From Gammaproteobacteria bacterium (GTDB lineage: Bacteria > Pseudomonadota > Gammaproteobacteria > UBA6429 > Thiohalophilaceae): a DNA stretch of 50,358 bases. Below, in pieces: positions 1 to 9,978 of the stretch; position 1 is the first letter of the stretch, and each line of letters starts with the position of its first letter. Position numbers and translations under genes: made by a program. The DNA lies in contig JAOULO010000022.1 in assembly GCA_029881995.1 (NCBI GenBank), forward strand, positions 1-50,358. The letters are read 5' to 3'. The notes beneath the pieces were generated by a model. It did not search any database, was not told where the DNA came from, and was given only the letters and a program-made list of their open reading frames with translations.

Positions 1-3000
1 AACGCCCGGCTGAATCACGCAACTGGATTGTCGCACTCGAAAGCGAGAACGGATCTACACGCTCACTCAGCAGAATCTGGATCTTTGTGTTACTCGGCAC
101 ATTTGTCGCATTAGACACCGGGGTATGTTTAGAAACTGTCCCAGACGCTGTGTCAGATGCACTACTCGTAGAAAAACTTCTAGTAACAGGCAAAGCAAGG
201 AAATTTCCACTCAGGTCGAATACACCATCAATAACAAATTGGTAAGAACTGTTAACAGCAAGTGGTAATCTTGGCCGCAGACTGATTTCTCTAAGATTTG
301 ATGAAATACTTCGATCCACGGCAACGGGATCACCATTGGCATCCAACAGGCTCAGAGCCCTGATCGAAAGATTACTTACCGGTTCACTGAATCTTGCCCT
401 CAGAAGCACATTCGTTGGTAGGTCAGTCTGGCCATTTGAAACATTGGTTAATGTAACTGTTGGCCCGGTCGCATCTGCTTCAAATGAGGTGGTGAAATAC
501 CTGCTTGTGTTATTTAAGGTATTACCAAACAGATCCTTGATAGCGTTTGTGAGATAGAAATAGTGATAGCGTCCAACCGGATAAGCCACATCAGGTACAA
601 AGGACAAGACCTTCTTATCATCTGAGACAGAAACAGACCCCGAAACTCTTCGGTTAGCGACCGTATCGTAAACATAAAAACTGCTGGTAGTCACTGTTGT
701 TGGGTCAATCGGCTCATTCATTACTACATTGATAATGGCATTCACTGCCACGCCCCCTGCGTTACTAGCAGGGTCACTGCTTACCATGTATGGTCTTTGA
801 GTATCGATTGTATTCCCTGTCGTAAAGCGACTGGTAAACTCCGCCTGTAACAGATTACCGGCCTCATCACGCACAGGCTTCACCACTACATCATAGGGAG
901 TGTAATCTTTTAAAATGTCCGTCGGGGTAAATAGAATCTGGGCATTGCCATTAATTAGCTGCACACTACCCTGTACAGGCACCGTATTGTCCAATAGCTG
1001 TAGACTTTCTGCAGTCACCGATTTGGGCAATAACGGTTCACTGAAGGTCACAATAACTGAAGCATTTTCGGCGATATCGATACTTGCATCTGCAGGATCA
1101 ATACTTACTACAACAGGCGCAGTTACATCAGGATTCAGCGGGTCTGTTTGCTGGTTAATTTCAGTCAGATCATCTATGCCATCTCCATCAGAATCAGCCA
1201 ACAGAGGATTGGTTCCACGTGAGACTTCCTCACCATCCAGTAAACCATCATCATCGCTATCAGAATCTGCAGGATCCGTGTTATAGCGGGTTACCTCTTC
1301 ATTATCACCCAATCCATCCAGATCCATATCCGGTTCAACAATTAAATTTATAATCGAAGAATTTGCAACATTACCGCCAAGATCAATTGCGGTCGCGTAA
1401 ACAGACATTGATTCATTGCCAATAGGTACTGTTACTGGTAACTGGTATGGAGCAGACGTATCAGTAAATACAAGACTGCCATTAACATAAAAAGACACAC
1501 CGGCTACAGCAATATCATCTGTAGCATCTGCTGTAACAGTAATCGTAGATGCCTCTACGACGACTTCAGTATCGCCTGGTTGGGTAATGGAAACAACGGG
1601 AGGCACTCCATTATTATCTTCTAACATTCGATACTGTGCTATAAATAACTTAGTATCACCAGATCCACTGTAATCATTCCGCACCACAAAACTTTCTTCA
1701 GTTATGTATGCAAAGCTGGAATCTATCGCAATCCCGGTACCTGCATAATCACCGAAAGCAGATAAGTTAATCGTCCCCTGGAATACAGGGTTTTCTGGAT
1801 CACGAATGCTAATATAAGCAACCACGTTAGGAAAAAGTTGCTCAGCATAAAACGCAAGGCCATCAGTTAATGCTATATCACGCGGAGCAATTTGGCCGTT
1901 CCCACCCGTTATTACCGGGTTAGTTCGGTTACTGATATTAATAACTCTATATCCAGTGCCATATGCTGCAACATGTGCATAATTTCCGTTTAAAACCACA
2001 TCTTTTACAGAACCTATATTTATGCTGCTAAGACGTAATGGTGTCGTAATGTCGGCCACATCGATAACATGCATTGATGAACCAGACACAACAACTGCAG
2101 TATCACCGTCAACATCAACACCTTTAGCTGATGAAAACTCTACATGCCCCTTGGATATAGGCGTGGCTGGATTGGATACATCGACAATAACGAGACCACC
2201 ACTACCGCTGGCAATATAGGCTATTTGACGATCTATTTTAAGATCCTGAGCAATGTCAGCTGTGTCAAAAGTTGAAACTAAAGATGGGGTTAGCGGATTT
2301 GTTACATCCATAATCACAAGACCGTTTGCTCCATCTGCAATGTAGGCATAGTTACCAACAACCTTGATATCAATTGCAGTACCTGCGGTATCCAAGCTTC
2401 CCACAATTACAGGTGTGGTTCGATCTGTAACATCAACAACTTGTAATCCCGCATTACCAGCTGCAACAAATGCATAATCACCTGACACATCAACATTATT
2501 TGCATAACCGGGAATAGCTATCGCTGATAATGCTTCTGGCTCAAATGTTTTTACAGTAACCGGGACGTTAACTTGATAACCATTTGATGAAACTGTGACA
2601 GTTGCAGAACCTGACTGCCCCGCAAAAAGTTGCCCATCAGTGGAACCAAAATTAACAACGGAGATATCTGATGATCTATAGTTTGTTCCAAACCCAGCAC
2701 TTGTAAGTTCAAGTTCACTTCCATCAACCATTTCACCAAAAATTCTTAGTTGGCTGCTTGATTCAGGATCAATAGCATTAAATGTCATCTGAACTGCTTG
2801 TGGAATAGAGTACAATCTGACGATAGCATCATTAAAATTAGTATCACTTCCATCAATAGGAGAGGAGCCAACCCTAACTTCAATAAAATCCGTCAATCCA
2901 TCTGCGTCGCTATCAGCCAATAATGGATCTGTAACATATCCATCTACCCCTAAAACACTCTCCTCACCATCTAAAATTCCGTCCCCATCAGTATCAGCAA

Positions 3001-3739
3001 CAGTTATTTCTGTCCCTAACTGGAATTCTTGCAGAGAAGTTAGCCCATCATTGTCACTGTCCTCAAGGGCATCTAAAGGATCATTTGGATTAAGACCGTT
3101 TGCTATCTCAAAGTCATCGGGGATGCCATCATTATCAGCATCACCCAATAGCGATACAACAACCCTTATAAAGGCTACTACACCATCTCTTCGTGCACTA
3201 ATTAGTGAGGAACCCGAAGACTGAGCTGTCAAAACACCATTAGCATCCACTGAAACGATTGCATTATTTGAGCTCGAGAAATTCAGATTAGAATTAATCT
3301 GTAACTGAGAACCTCCGTTACTATAGCTAGCAAGTATATCTAATCTCTGCGACTCACCTATTGAACGAAGGACTAGTGGCTGAGCATTCAAAAATTTAAG
3401 TTTAGTTGGTGTTTCAATAATATTGTCTGTATAAAATTCACCTATATCAACAGTTCCATTATTAACAACATCAAAATAGTTTGACTGACCAGATATAGTT
3501 TTGCCATTTCGAATACATGTTGCTCTGGCTCTAACCTTACCCATAAAGGAAGGAACATTAGGAAGCGCAAACCGGCCGAATTCATTAGCCTGAACAGTCC
3601 TGTTTAGAATACTAATCGTACAAGACCCATCAAGTTTCAGAACTTCAGATAATGCTACAGGTGAATTAAACAGCAACCCACAAAATGCAAGGCGAAAAAT
3701 AATATTACACTCACCCCTGAATATTCTTTTTATATCCAT
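1..3739 (-). CDS. Giant secreted LVIVD / TSP3 / Ig-like repeat protein (3' end outside window)
   Basis: I translated this frame by hand from an ATG at 3739 and met no stop before the window edge, so at least 1246 residues are present and the C-terminus is missing. A signal peptide (about residues 1-31, ending ALS) leads into a Big_2-like Ig domain (about 120-190) and calcium-type TSP3 repeats of DxDxDG form (about 195-290). About six LVIVD beta-propeller repeats follow (about 415-690; motifs such as GGLVIVDVSNPATP). Then come an Ig-like domain (about 710-790), a second TSP3 block (about 800-865) and several SbsA-type Big_5 domains to the edge. LVIVD and Big_5 proteins are typically extracellular or outer-surface structural or adhesive proteins; no catalytic motif is visible. 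It is the last gene seen of a four-gene minus-strand operon. A GGGGAA ribosome binding site lies 5 nt before the ATG. Confidence 0.85.
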   Translation of the reverse strand, partial: MDIKRIFRGECNIIFRLAFCGLLFNSPVALSEVLKLDGSCTISILNRTVQANEFGRFALPNVPSFMGKVRARATCIRNGKTISGQSNYFDVVNNGTVDIGEFYTDNIIETPTKLKFLNAQPLVLRSIGESQRLDILASYSNGGSQLQINSNLNFSSSNNAIVSVDANGVLTAQSSGSSLISARRDGVVAFIRVVVSLLGDADNDGIPDDFEIANGLNPNDPLDALEDSDNDGLTSLQEFQLGTEITVADTDGDGILDGEESVLGVDGYVTDPLLADSDADGLTDFIEVRVGSSPIDGSDTNFNDAIVRLYSIPQAVQMTFNAIDPESSSQLRIFGEMVDGSELELTSAGFGTNYRSSDISVVNFGSTDGQLFAGQSGSATVTVSSNGYQVNVPVTVKTFEPEALSAIAIPGYANNVDVSGDYAFVAAGNAGLQVVDVTDRTTPVIVGSLDTAGTAIDIKVVGNYAYIADGANGLVIMDVTNPLTPSLVSTFDTADIAQDLKIDRQIAYIASGSGGLVIVDVSNPATPISKGHVEFSSAKGVDVDGDTAVVVSGSSMHVIDVADITTPLRLSSINIGSVKDVVLNGNYAHVAAYGTGYRVINISNRTNPVITGGNGQIAPRDIALTDGLAFYAEQLFPNVVAYISIRDPENPVFQGTINLSAFGDYAGTGIAIDSSFAYITEESFVVRNDYSGSGDTKLFIAQYRMLEDNNGVPPVVSITQPGDTEVVVEASTITVTADATDDIAVAGVSFYVNGSLVFTDTSAPYQLPVTVPIGNESMSVYATAIDLGGNVANSSIINLIVEPDMDLDGLGDNEEVTRYNTDPADSDSDDDGLLDGEEVSRGTNPLLADSDGDGIDDLTEINQQTDPLNPDVTAPVVVSIDPADASIDIAENASVIVTFSEPLLPKSVTAESLQLLDNTVPVQGSVQLINGNAQILFTPTDILKDYTPYDVVVKPVRDEAGNLLQAEFTSRFTTGNTIDTQRPYMVSSDPASNAGGVAVNAIINVVMNEPIDPTTVTTSSFYVYDTVANRRVSGSVSVSDDKKVLSFVPDVAYPVGRYHYFYLTNAIKDLFGNTLNNTSRYFTTSFEADATGPTVTLTNVSNGQTDLPTNVLLRARFSEPVSNLSIRALSLLDANGDPVAVDRSISSNLREISLRPRLPLAVNSSYQFVIDGVFDLSGNFLALPVTRSFSTSSASDTASGTVSKHTPVSNATNVPSNTKIQILLSERVDPFSLSSATIQLRDSAGR

Positions 3740-3822
3740 AATTTTCCCCAGAGCAATGCCCTATATAGACTAGAACTTATACAGCCAGTTCTTCCGCAAC
3801 CGTTAAAACCAAACTTAAACTC

Positions 3823-4629
3823 TTACAGTTTTGCCCCGATTTCAGTAAGTGCAGCAGTAAATTTTGAATAACCTTGTGCACCACCAATTACTTTCACATT
3901 TACAATTTTATCGTTAGATTTCACGCCAATAAAAAATTTGGGCGTCCCCGTTACTGAGATAGAACTTCCATATGCTACTTCCTCTGTAACCACCTTCTCT
4001 TCATCAGGGCCAGACAAACATTTTTTAAATCTAGACTCATTGATACCAAGCTCTTTTGCTGACTTGAGATAAAATTCCTTACCCAGGATTTTTCTATTCT
4101 TAAATAGTCTGTCATGCATTTCCCAAAACTTGCCACTTCTGAATGCACATCTGGCGGCGACTGCCGCTTCTTTTGCTTTTGAGTGAAATGCAAGCGGGTA
4201 ATTAATTACAGAATAACCCACTATCCCCGTATCAATTAATTTTGACTTAATATTAGCGAATACTGTTTTATAATGACGTGTACAATATGGGCACTCATAA
4301 TCTGAAAATTCTACTATCATATACTTTGCAGATTTCTTACCCATTACCGGTTTTCCAAGAAAGCTAACTTCCTTCGGTGGTGGTATGTACTTCCGCGGTT
4401 GAACTGGCTCATTAGCTTTACTTGGTCCTGGTTCTTTCTTAAGGCTGGAGATGTCATTTTTGATAGATGCGATATCTTTTTTTATCAGTCTTATTTGTTC
4501 GAGAATCTCTTCATTAACCCAATCTGGATCTTTACTATTGGATTTTGAATCGCATCCAGCCAACAAACCAGCCAGCAAGACTCCGAATAAACACCTACCG
4601 AACAACGAAAACTTCAAATCAACTATCAC
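3823..4629 (-). CDS. DsbA-family thiol oxidoreductase, lipoprotein
   Basis: 268 residues. The N-terminus is a lipoprotein signal with lipobox LAGC (Cys26), so the protein should be lipid-anchored and face the periplasm. A charged helical, probably coiled-coil stalk (about residues 38-70) precedes a proline-rich linker. The thioredoxin-like domain carries the CPYC active site (Cys113, Cys116) in the context DYECPYC, and a Thr-Pro cis-proline motif (GTPKFFIG) near the end. The CPYC dipeptide and inserted helical domain fit the DsbA/DsbG-like thioredoxin_4 group, which forms or shuffles disulfide bonds. The start is GTG, 3 nt after the stop of the upstream gene; a TTG four codons later is also possible. 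Its operon partner at 5532-9803 has a block of about 48 cysteines, a plausible dedicated substrate. That link is inference. Confidence 0.85.
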   Translation of the reverse strand: MIVDLKFSLFGRCLFGVLLAGLLAGCDSKSNSKDPDWVNEEILEQIRLIKKDIASIKNDISSLKKEPGPSKANEPVQPRKYIPPPKEVSFLGKPVMGKKSAKYMIVEFSDYECPYCTRHYKTVFANIKSKLIDTGIVGYSVINYPLAFHSKAKEAAVAARCAFRSGKFWEMHDRLFKNRKILGKEFYLKSAKELGINESRFKKCLSGPDEEKVVTEEVAYGSSISVTGTPKFFIGVKSNDKIVNVKVIGGAQGYSKFTAALTEIGAKL

Positions 4630-4632
4630 AAT

Positions 4633-5526
4633 CTACTTTCTCTTATAAACAAAAATCAACACAACGGCTAATAGAATTAAAAACACAAAATAAATGCTAA
4701 ATTTACTACCAGTTCCCTCGTCTTTCCCACTATCAGGCGCAACATATTGTTCAATTCGAACTGGGGGTTCTAATTTTTTTTTTGCCTCTTTACCAGCTGA
4801 GATTAACTTACCATCCTTCCAGTAGCCTACAAACTCACCCAGCTTCCCATCTGGTAGCAACCTGAATACTTTATCCCTCGAAGGATCTTCCGAATCTACG
4901 AAGAGCATATGTTTATCATAAAAGTCTTTTTTAATCGTAGGCAGGCTTTCAACAACAGACTCTGGTAATAATTTATCAAGCCCACTCACTTCGAGCTTTG
5001 GCTCTACACCTCCAGAGAATCTTTCCAAAATGTTTTCAAAGCCTTTGAGGGGCTTATTGTCAGGTCCCAGTTTATACCGTCCTAAATCCAGCCTGGTTAT
5101 CTCCATTGATCCTGCTGAGTAGTAGCCCATGACAGAGCCAGCACCAGCACCAGATGGGAAAATAGAAATTATCGCCGGATTTCCACCTGCCTCAGGGATA
5201 TTTTGAATCGTAACTGTGTCCTGGGCAGTAATCTTACCTTTAGCCGTGAAACCATCTTTCCCTCCCCAATACACATCCCAGTCTTTGCCAGCCCTTGCAT
5301 TGTCTCTGTCACCGATATCTGATGTTATAAACCAGTCTACAAATCCATCATTATTCAGATCTACCTTGAAGACATAAACTTCCGTATTTTTCAACAAGCG
5401 CCCGGCTTTTAATTCAGCCTCTAAAAAAAGTTGCATTGGTGAAACAACAGGCTCGCCATACGCCATATGCGTAATGGCAAACATCAAAATAAACAGTGCT
5501 TTTGACAGATTACGGCGCATCATCAT
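4633..5526 (-). CDS. Secreted, C-terminally membrane-anchored protein of unknown function
   Basis: 297 residues. There is an N-terminal signal peptide (hydrophobic stretch after MMMRRN, ending near MAYG). The C-terminal hydrophobic helix (about residues 272-294) ends in Lys/Arg (VYKRK), so the protein should be tethered to the inner membrane with its bulk in the periplasm. An EF-hand/dockerin-like loop, DLNNDGFVDWF (about 56-66), could bind calcium. The middle has a Gly/Ala-rich stretch around GAGAGSVMGYYSAGS. I do not recognise the family. The tail resembles a sorting tail in layout but has no PEP or LPXTG motif. Its ribosome binding site overlaps the stop region of the 1423-residue gene, and the lipoprotein gene follows after 3 nt, so co-expression is very likely. 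Confidence 0.7.
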   Translation of the reverse strand: MMMRRNLSKALFILMFAITHMAYGEPVVSPMQLFLEAELKAGRLLKNTEVYVFKVDLNNDGFVDWFITSDIGDRDNARAGKDWDVYWGGKDGFTAKGKITAQDTVTIQNIPEAGGNPAIISIFPSGAGAGSVMGYYSAGSMEITRLDLGRYKLGPDNKPLKGFENILERFSGGVEPKLEVSGLDKLLPESVVESLPTIKKDFYDKHMLFVDSEDPSRDKVFRLLPDGKLGEFVGYWKDGKLISAGKEAKKKLEPPVRIEQYVAPDSGKDEGTGSKFSIYFVFLILLAVVLIFVYKRK

Positions 5527-5531
5527 TTGAT

Positions 5532-8500
5532 TTAGTTCCTCTGTAGAACATGCCCAACATAGTGATTACCATTATTCCTGAACGTCCAACGACTACCTCT
5601 TGGTGCCGTTTCATCATAGAACATACAGAACCCGACATATGAAACATCCTGTGGATACCTTCCGCCTATCGGCAAGTATGGTTGCTCGACAATTGTCCCA
5701 CCAGCTACACCGTTATAGGCCTGAATAGCGCATGCGTGCTGAGGGTGAATGTTAACCCCATTTACCTGTATTACCGTTGGTAGAGGTTCAAAATCAGCAG
5801 CACCAATAGCTGTTCGCCAGTAATTGGCAATACCGTCATATCGTCTTCTTGATCCAACAGCTTTCTGGTTCAATATCGTGATCCCTCGAGAAACATTACT
5901 TGGCCAGTTCCATAGAACCTCTGTAGGTACCGGAACTCCAGATCGAGTACCGTTTGATCTGCACTTATTGTCAATCTGGAAAGCTCCCCAACCATCTGGA
6001 GGTCCATAGGTTGGAAGTCCACGCTCCCTCTCTGCCCGTGATGCTGGTATAAACTGCCTTACCCTAGCTTCATTTGAAGTTGTACCAGACTCATGCAGTG
6101 ACATCTGATAAGCATACTGATGATTAGGGGGCGGATTATGGTTAGTGATATTATATTGCACATCCGCCTTAAAAGGATTGACGCCCTTAATGTTAAAACG
6201 TATCGAATCCGCATTAGACGCACTTACAGTAGCCTGCCTGTCATCTGTATAGGGCGAGGCAGCACCAAACGTGAAATCAGGGCTATTCCATGCATAACTG
6301 CTGAATAAATCCCACTCATCCCCTGGCGGAATTACTGTGCGTTGCGTCCTGCTATCTTCTCCAGAGTCCGAACAATAACGTCGTAGCCATGATCGAGATG
6401 CTGTCGTATCGACGTTCCTCCTTGGGTGGTTAGAAGAAAAATCCCAGACAACAGATTCAGGTGCCGTACCAGAATACCTGATATCAGCATACAGTTGTGG
6501 CATCACACCATTAATGTTTATGAACACTGTACTACCATCGCGAACTCTTGCATTTGTTCTGCGATCTTTTAATGTGATTTCACCAGTCGAACCATTATTA
6601 CACGCGCCAGGCTCTGAGCAGGGATCTGGCTGAGGTTCTTCCGGAGGCGGTTCTTCAGGAGGGTCTTCTCCTGGAGGAGGATCTGTACAATCACCCGTTG
6701 GAACAGGTTTACCACCACCACATTTGTAACAACCTAAACTACTCGGAATAACAAGTCCTTCATTTCTGGGTACAGGCTGACCACATTGCCCATTAACACA
6801 ACCTACAGACTCTGTACAAAAAGTACTGGGACATAAACCATCAAGGTTAGTTAGTCGACCATTTCTACATTCCTGGCATTCCCCAAATCGTCTACCAGCA
6901 GTTGCCGGATTCGGATCACATTGGCAAGTATCAGGATTAAATATCTCACAACTTGAATCACAGTTTGGTTGTGGTATATCCACACAGGAGCAACCGTCAT
7001 CAGAAGGTTTTTGACAACCTGTACACATTTCCTTATCTATAGGTTCACAAGCACCACATGGACCAGTTGGTTCTTCACAAGCACCACACACTTCTGGGGG
7101 TATTGGTTCACACTGTTGACCACATGCACCTGTTGGTTGAAAACACTCATCACATTCAACAGGGGGTATAGGCTCACATGAACATCCGTCAGCTGACGGC
7201 TGTTCACAATTATCTGGGTTACATTGTGCCGGGTCATTGGGTTCACAGGCACCACAGGGACCCGTTGGTGATTCACAGGCGCCACATGTTTCAGGAGGAA
7301 TCGGCTCACATGAACAGCCATTAGCTGACGGTTGTTGACACTCACCACATGAAACAGGTGGATCACAACAATCGGGAATAGCTCTACAGCCACTTTCACA
7401 TCCCGAATCCGGCTGGCTACATTTCGGGCAACCACCGCCGCCACCGCCGCTACAGCAACCGTTACCACCAGGCTGACTTCCACAATGCCAGCCGGCCTTG
7501 ATAACACCAACACCTGGATTCGTTTTGATCACTGTGCCGTCTTTGCTCACTGTCCCCAGACCAATCGCCACAAACTCTTCCAGGTCATGGTCATAGGAAT
7601 ACATCTCTACCTGGGCACCGGGCAGATGAGCATCCACATTCGGTAGTGTCAACGGGGCGGGCGGATCAAACTTGGTTCCAGCTGGCTGGATGGTGACAAT
7701 AAACTGGGGCTGCATGCCATTGGGCGGCGCCATGGGCACCTTGGAGGCGTTCACCGGGGTGACCGAAATCAGGCCCTCTTTTGAGCCATCGGGGAAAGTA
7801 ACCGAGCCGGCCTTCACTTCCAGCTTGAAGCCAGGCACTTCCGGCAGGGTCAGGGCAATATCTTCCCGACCCGCCAGCGACGCGCTGTCGGTATTCAGGC
7901 GGACCATATATATAGGTGCCGCCATGGGATTGTCCACACCCGCAATAGTGACAATGTTATAGGACAGGGTGGGCCACTCACCCGGAGCACCGGTGGTGCT
8001 GCCATCGGCAATCAGGTGCACCGGGCCGACCGGCACTTCGGTGATGTTGAACTGACCCTGGGCATCGGTCACGCCCTGGCGGGTAGTGCCCTCAACACGG
8101 ATGGTCATACCTGGCAGAGGGACATCCTGGTTGTCCAGCACAATACCGCTGATACGGGTATTACCCGGGTCAGCCGGGACAAAACCCGAGGCGGTAAAGC
8201 TGGCATGAAGACCTGTGCCCGACAGGGTGGCGGTGACGCGCTGTACGTCAAATCCCGCTTCACTACCGAGAGTCATGTGGGCCGTGGCCCGACCGTCACT
8301 GTCGGTGGTGGCAATATAGGCAGCCTGGCCATTCTGGAAGCGGCCACTGCCTTTGGTTATGGCAAATTCTATCTGGGCGTTTTCCACCACATTGGCACCC
8401 CCATCCGTCACCACCGCCACAAACGGCTGGGGCAAGGGCTGGTTAACGGCACCACGCTGGTTGTTACCGGAGTTAACACTCACTTTGTCACCCGGGTTGG

Positions 8501-9803
8501 TGGTGGCCGAGGCATGGAAAACGACTTCACCGTCATAACCCACGGCACGGGCACGCACCCGCTGGTTGCCGTTACCAGAACGAGACCCCAGTTTGAAGCT
8601 GGTCTGGGCGACACCGTTGGCATCGGTCACAACTAGCACACCCTGAGACTCAGTGCTGGTTCCGGCACCCACCACACCATCACCCTGGGTGACGCGAAAC
8701 ACAACATTCTTGCCCACACCCGCTGATCCATCGCTTTCCACCAACTTCACGACAATGGGGTTGGTCAGGACACTACGGATACTGGCCTTCTGGTTCTGGC
8801 CAGACACCATTGCAATGTGTTTGGGGGCCGGGGGAACATAGTTTATGGTGATACTCTTACTGGCGGTGTTGCCTACCTGGTCAGAGGCTGTAACCGTGAT
8901 AGTGTTGACCCCTTCCTGCAAGGTGATGTTCTGTGCCAGGTAACTGCGGTTTGAGACACCGGCCTGGACACCATTGACCAGCACATTGGCCTGGGCTTCA
9001 CTGACGGTACCGCGTACGATGTCATTTACCAGACCGCTGACGGGAATACTGGCTATGCTGACCGTCTGCCCATCTACCGGGTTATCGATGGTGATATAGG
9101 GTGGGGTTTTATCCAGTGATACCGATATTGAATCAGTGACTTCTTCACCCGCTGAATTTACAACACGGGCAATGACGGTATTGTGTCCTTCTTCCAGACT
9201 GACTGCTGCACTGAAGGTGCCTCCGCTGTGCGGAACTATAGCTCCATTGAGTGTTACGGTACTTGCTGGGTCACTTACGGTACCACTCACCTGTAGTGGG
9301 CTACTTCCAACTGTTATGAGAGTTGCTGGCTCAGTGATTTTAACCGTTAGTTGCGCTACCTGTTCCTGTTCAACTCGTGGGAAAAAACTGAAGTTGACAC
9401 TGCCTCCTCCCAGGATGGTCAGTGTAATTGGACCCGTTGAGGCCCCAGCTGCCAGGCCTGAACCAACGTATGTGCCCAAGTCCATATAGGGCTCACCTGC
9501 ATCCGTTTGCCCTGTCACACCTTGAAGACTCACCGTATCGGGGGTAAATGTACCTAATACCAGCCGTAATGGTGCATTAACGGTGTTCGTTCCAGAATTA
9601 GTTAGGTTTATCGTTACTGTCGCATCAGGGTTTCGTCGACTTCTAACTGGACTGGATGTATCAATCGTTAACTGGCTTGAAACATCTGTCCAGGTTGCAG
9701 CATTGGCAGATAACGGCATTGCCAGCAGCAAAAGATTGAAACAAATGATAGACAGAAATGCGAAAAATGAAGAGCAGACCTCTCCCGCTTTTGGTAACAC
9801 CAT
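5532..9803 (-). CDS. Very large secreted protein: Ig-like domains, cysteine-rich block, C-terminal lysozyme-like domain
   Basis: 1423 residues with a signal peptide ending near SANA (about residue 35). The N-terminal half is a chain of Ig-like modules: glucodextranase-B/Big_9-like domains (about 155-325), two Big_1/invasin-like domains (about 328-545) and a carboxypeptidase-regulatory-like domain (about 550-625). Residues about 774-1067 hold roughly 48 cysteines in imperfect repeats of the form GCSCEPIPPETCGAC and PTGPCGACEP, followed by a Pro/Glu-rich linker. The C-terminal part (about 1225-1423) has the signature of a lysozyme/soluble lytic transglycosylase fold: HESG with Glu1238, GWGAFQID (1271-1278) and QAYNG with Asn1364. 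This suggests peptidoglycan cleavage or binding, which is inference from motifs. The stretch 7500-9100 looks more GC-rich than the rest of the gene, suggesting mosaic origin. It is the first gene of the four-gene operon, with an AGGGGAAC ribosome binding site. Confidence 0.8.
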   Translation of the reverse strand: MVLPKAGEVCSSFFAFLSIICFNLLLLAMPLSANAATWTDVSSQLTIDTSSPVRSRRNPDATVTINLTNSGTNTVNAPLRLVLGTFTPDTVSLQGVTGQTDAGEPYMDLGTYVGSGLAAGASTGPITLTILGGGSVNFSFFPRVEQEQVAQLTVKITEPATLITVGSSPLQVSGTVSDPASTVTLNGAIVPHSGGTFSAAVSLEEGHNTVIARVVNSAGEEVTDSISVSLDKTPPYITIDNPVDGQTVSIASIPVSGLVNDIVRGTVSEAQANVLVNGVQAGVSNRSYLAQNITLQEGVNTITVTASDQVGNTASKSITINYVPPAPKHIAMVSGQNQKASIRSVLTNPIVVKLVESDGSAGVGKNVVFRVTQGDGVVGAGTSTESQGVLVVTDANGVAQTSFKLGSRSGNGNQRVRARAVGYDGEVVFHASATTNPGDKVSVNSGNNQRGAVNQPLPQPFVAVVTDGGANVVENAQIEFAITKGSGRFQNGQAAYIATTDSDGRATAHMTLGSEAGFDVQRVTATLSGTGLHASFTASGFVPADPGNTRISGIVLDNQDVPLPGMTIRVEGTTRQGVTDAQGQFNITEVPVGPVHLIADGSTTGAPGEWPTLSYNIVTIAGVDNPMAAPIYMVRLNTDSASLAGREDIALTLPEVPGFKLEVKAGSVTFPDGSKEGLISVTPVNASKVPMAPPNGMQPQFIVTIQPAGTKFDPPAPLTLPNVDAHLPGAQVEMYSYDHDLEEFVAIGLGTVSKDGTVIKTNPGVGVIKAGWHCGSQPGGNGCCSGGGGGGCPKCSQPDSGCESGCRAIPDCCDPPVSCGECQQPSANGCSCEPIPPETCGACESPTGPCGACEPNDPAQCNPDNCEQPSADGCSCEPIPPVECDECFQPTGACGQQCEPIPPEVCGACEEPTGPCGACEPIDKEMCTGCQKPSDDGCSCVDIPQPNCDSSCEIFNPDTCQCDPNPATAGRRFGECQECRNGRLTNLDGLCPSTFCTESVGCVNGQCGQPVPRNEGLVIPSSLGCYKCGGGKPVPTGDCTDPPPGEDPPEEPPPEEPQPDPCSEPGACNNGSTGEITLKDRRTNARVRDGSTVFININGVMPQLYADIRYSGTAPESVVWDFSSNHPRRNVDTTASRSWLRRYCSDSGEDSRTQRTVIPPGDEWDLFSSYAWNSPDFTFGAASPYTDDRQATVSASNADSIRFNIKGVNPFKADVQYNITNHNPPPNHQYAYQMSLHESGTTSNEARVRQFIPASRAERERGLPTYGPPDGWGAFQIDNKCRSNGTRSGVPVPTEVLWNWPSNVSRGITILNQKAVGSRRRYDGIANYWRTAIGAADFEPLPTVIQVNGVNIHPQHACAIQAYNGVAGGTIVEQPYLPIGGRYPQDVSYVGFCMFYDETAPRGSRWTFRNNGNHYVGHVLQRN

Positions 9804-9978
9804 GTTCCCCTAATCCCTTTTATTCTTAGTTGGTATTGTTTATTTCTTATTATTTCGATCAACCTATGAGATGGTTAATCATTTTAATTCTGTACGCTTC
9901 GCTCTGAAACGGATTTATTTCACCTTAATTGTTCTAGTAAGTCAACGAAACCCATTACAGTCTAAAAAACAAATATAA

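Noticed and set aside
6900-7450. CRISPR-like regular repeats
   Set aside because: The periodicity comes from imperfect coding repeats of the cysteine-rich protein; there are no constant repeats with unique spacers.
7037-7513. 158-residue ORF inside the cysteine-rich block in another frame
   Set aside because: It is a frame shadow of the Cys-repeat DNA; the Val/Asn-rich product has no plausible fold.
8016-8636. 206-residue plus-strand ORF opposite the Ig-repeat protein
   Set aside because: It is the mirror of repetitive Ig-domain codons (Thr/His/Gly-rich), with no independent translation signal.
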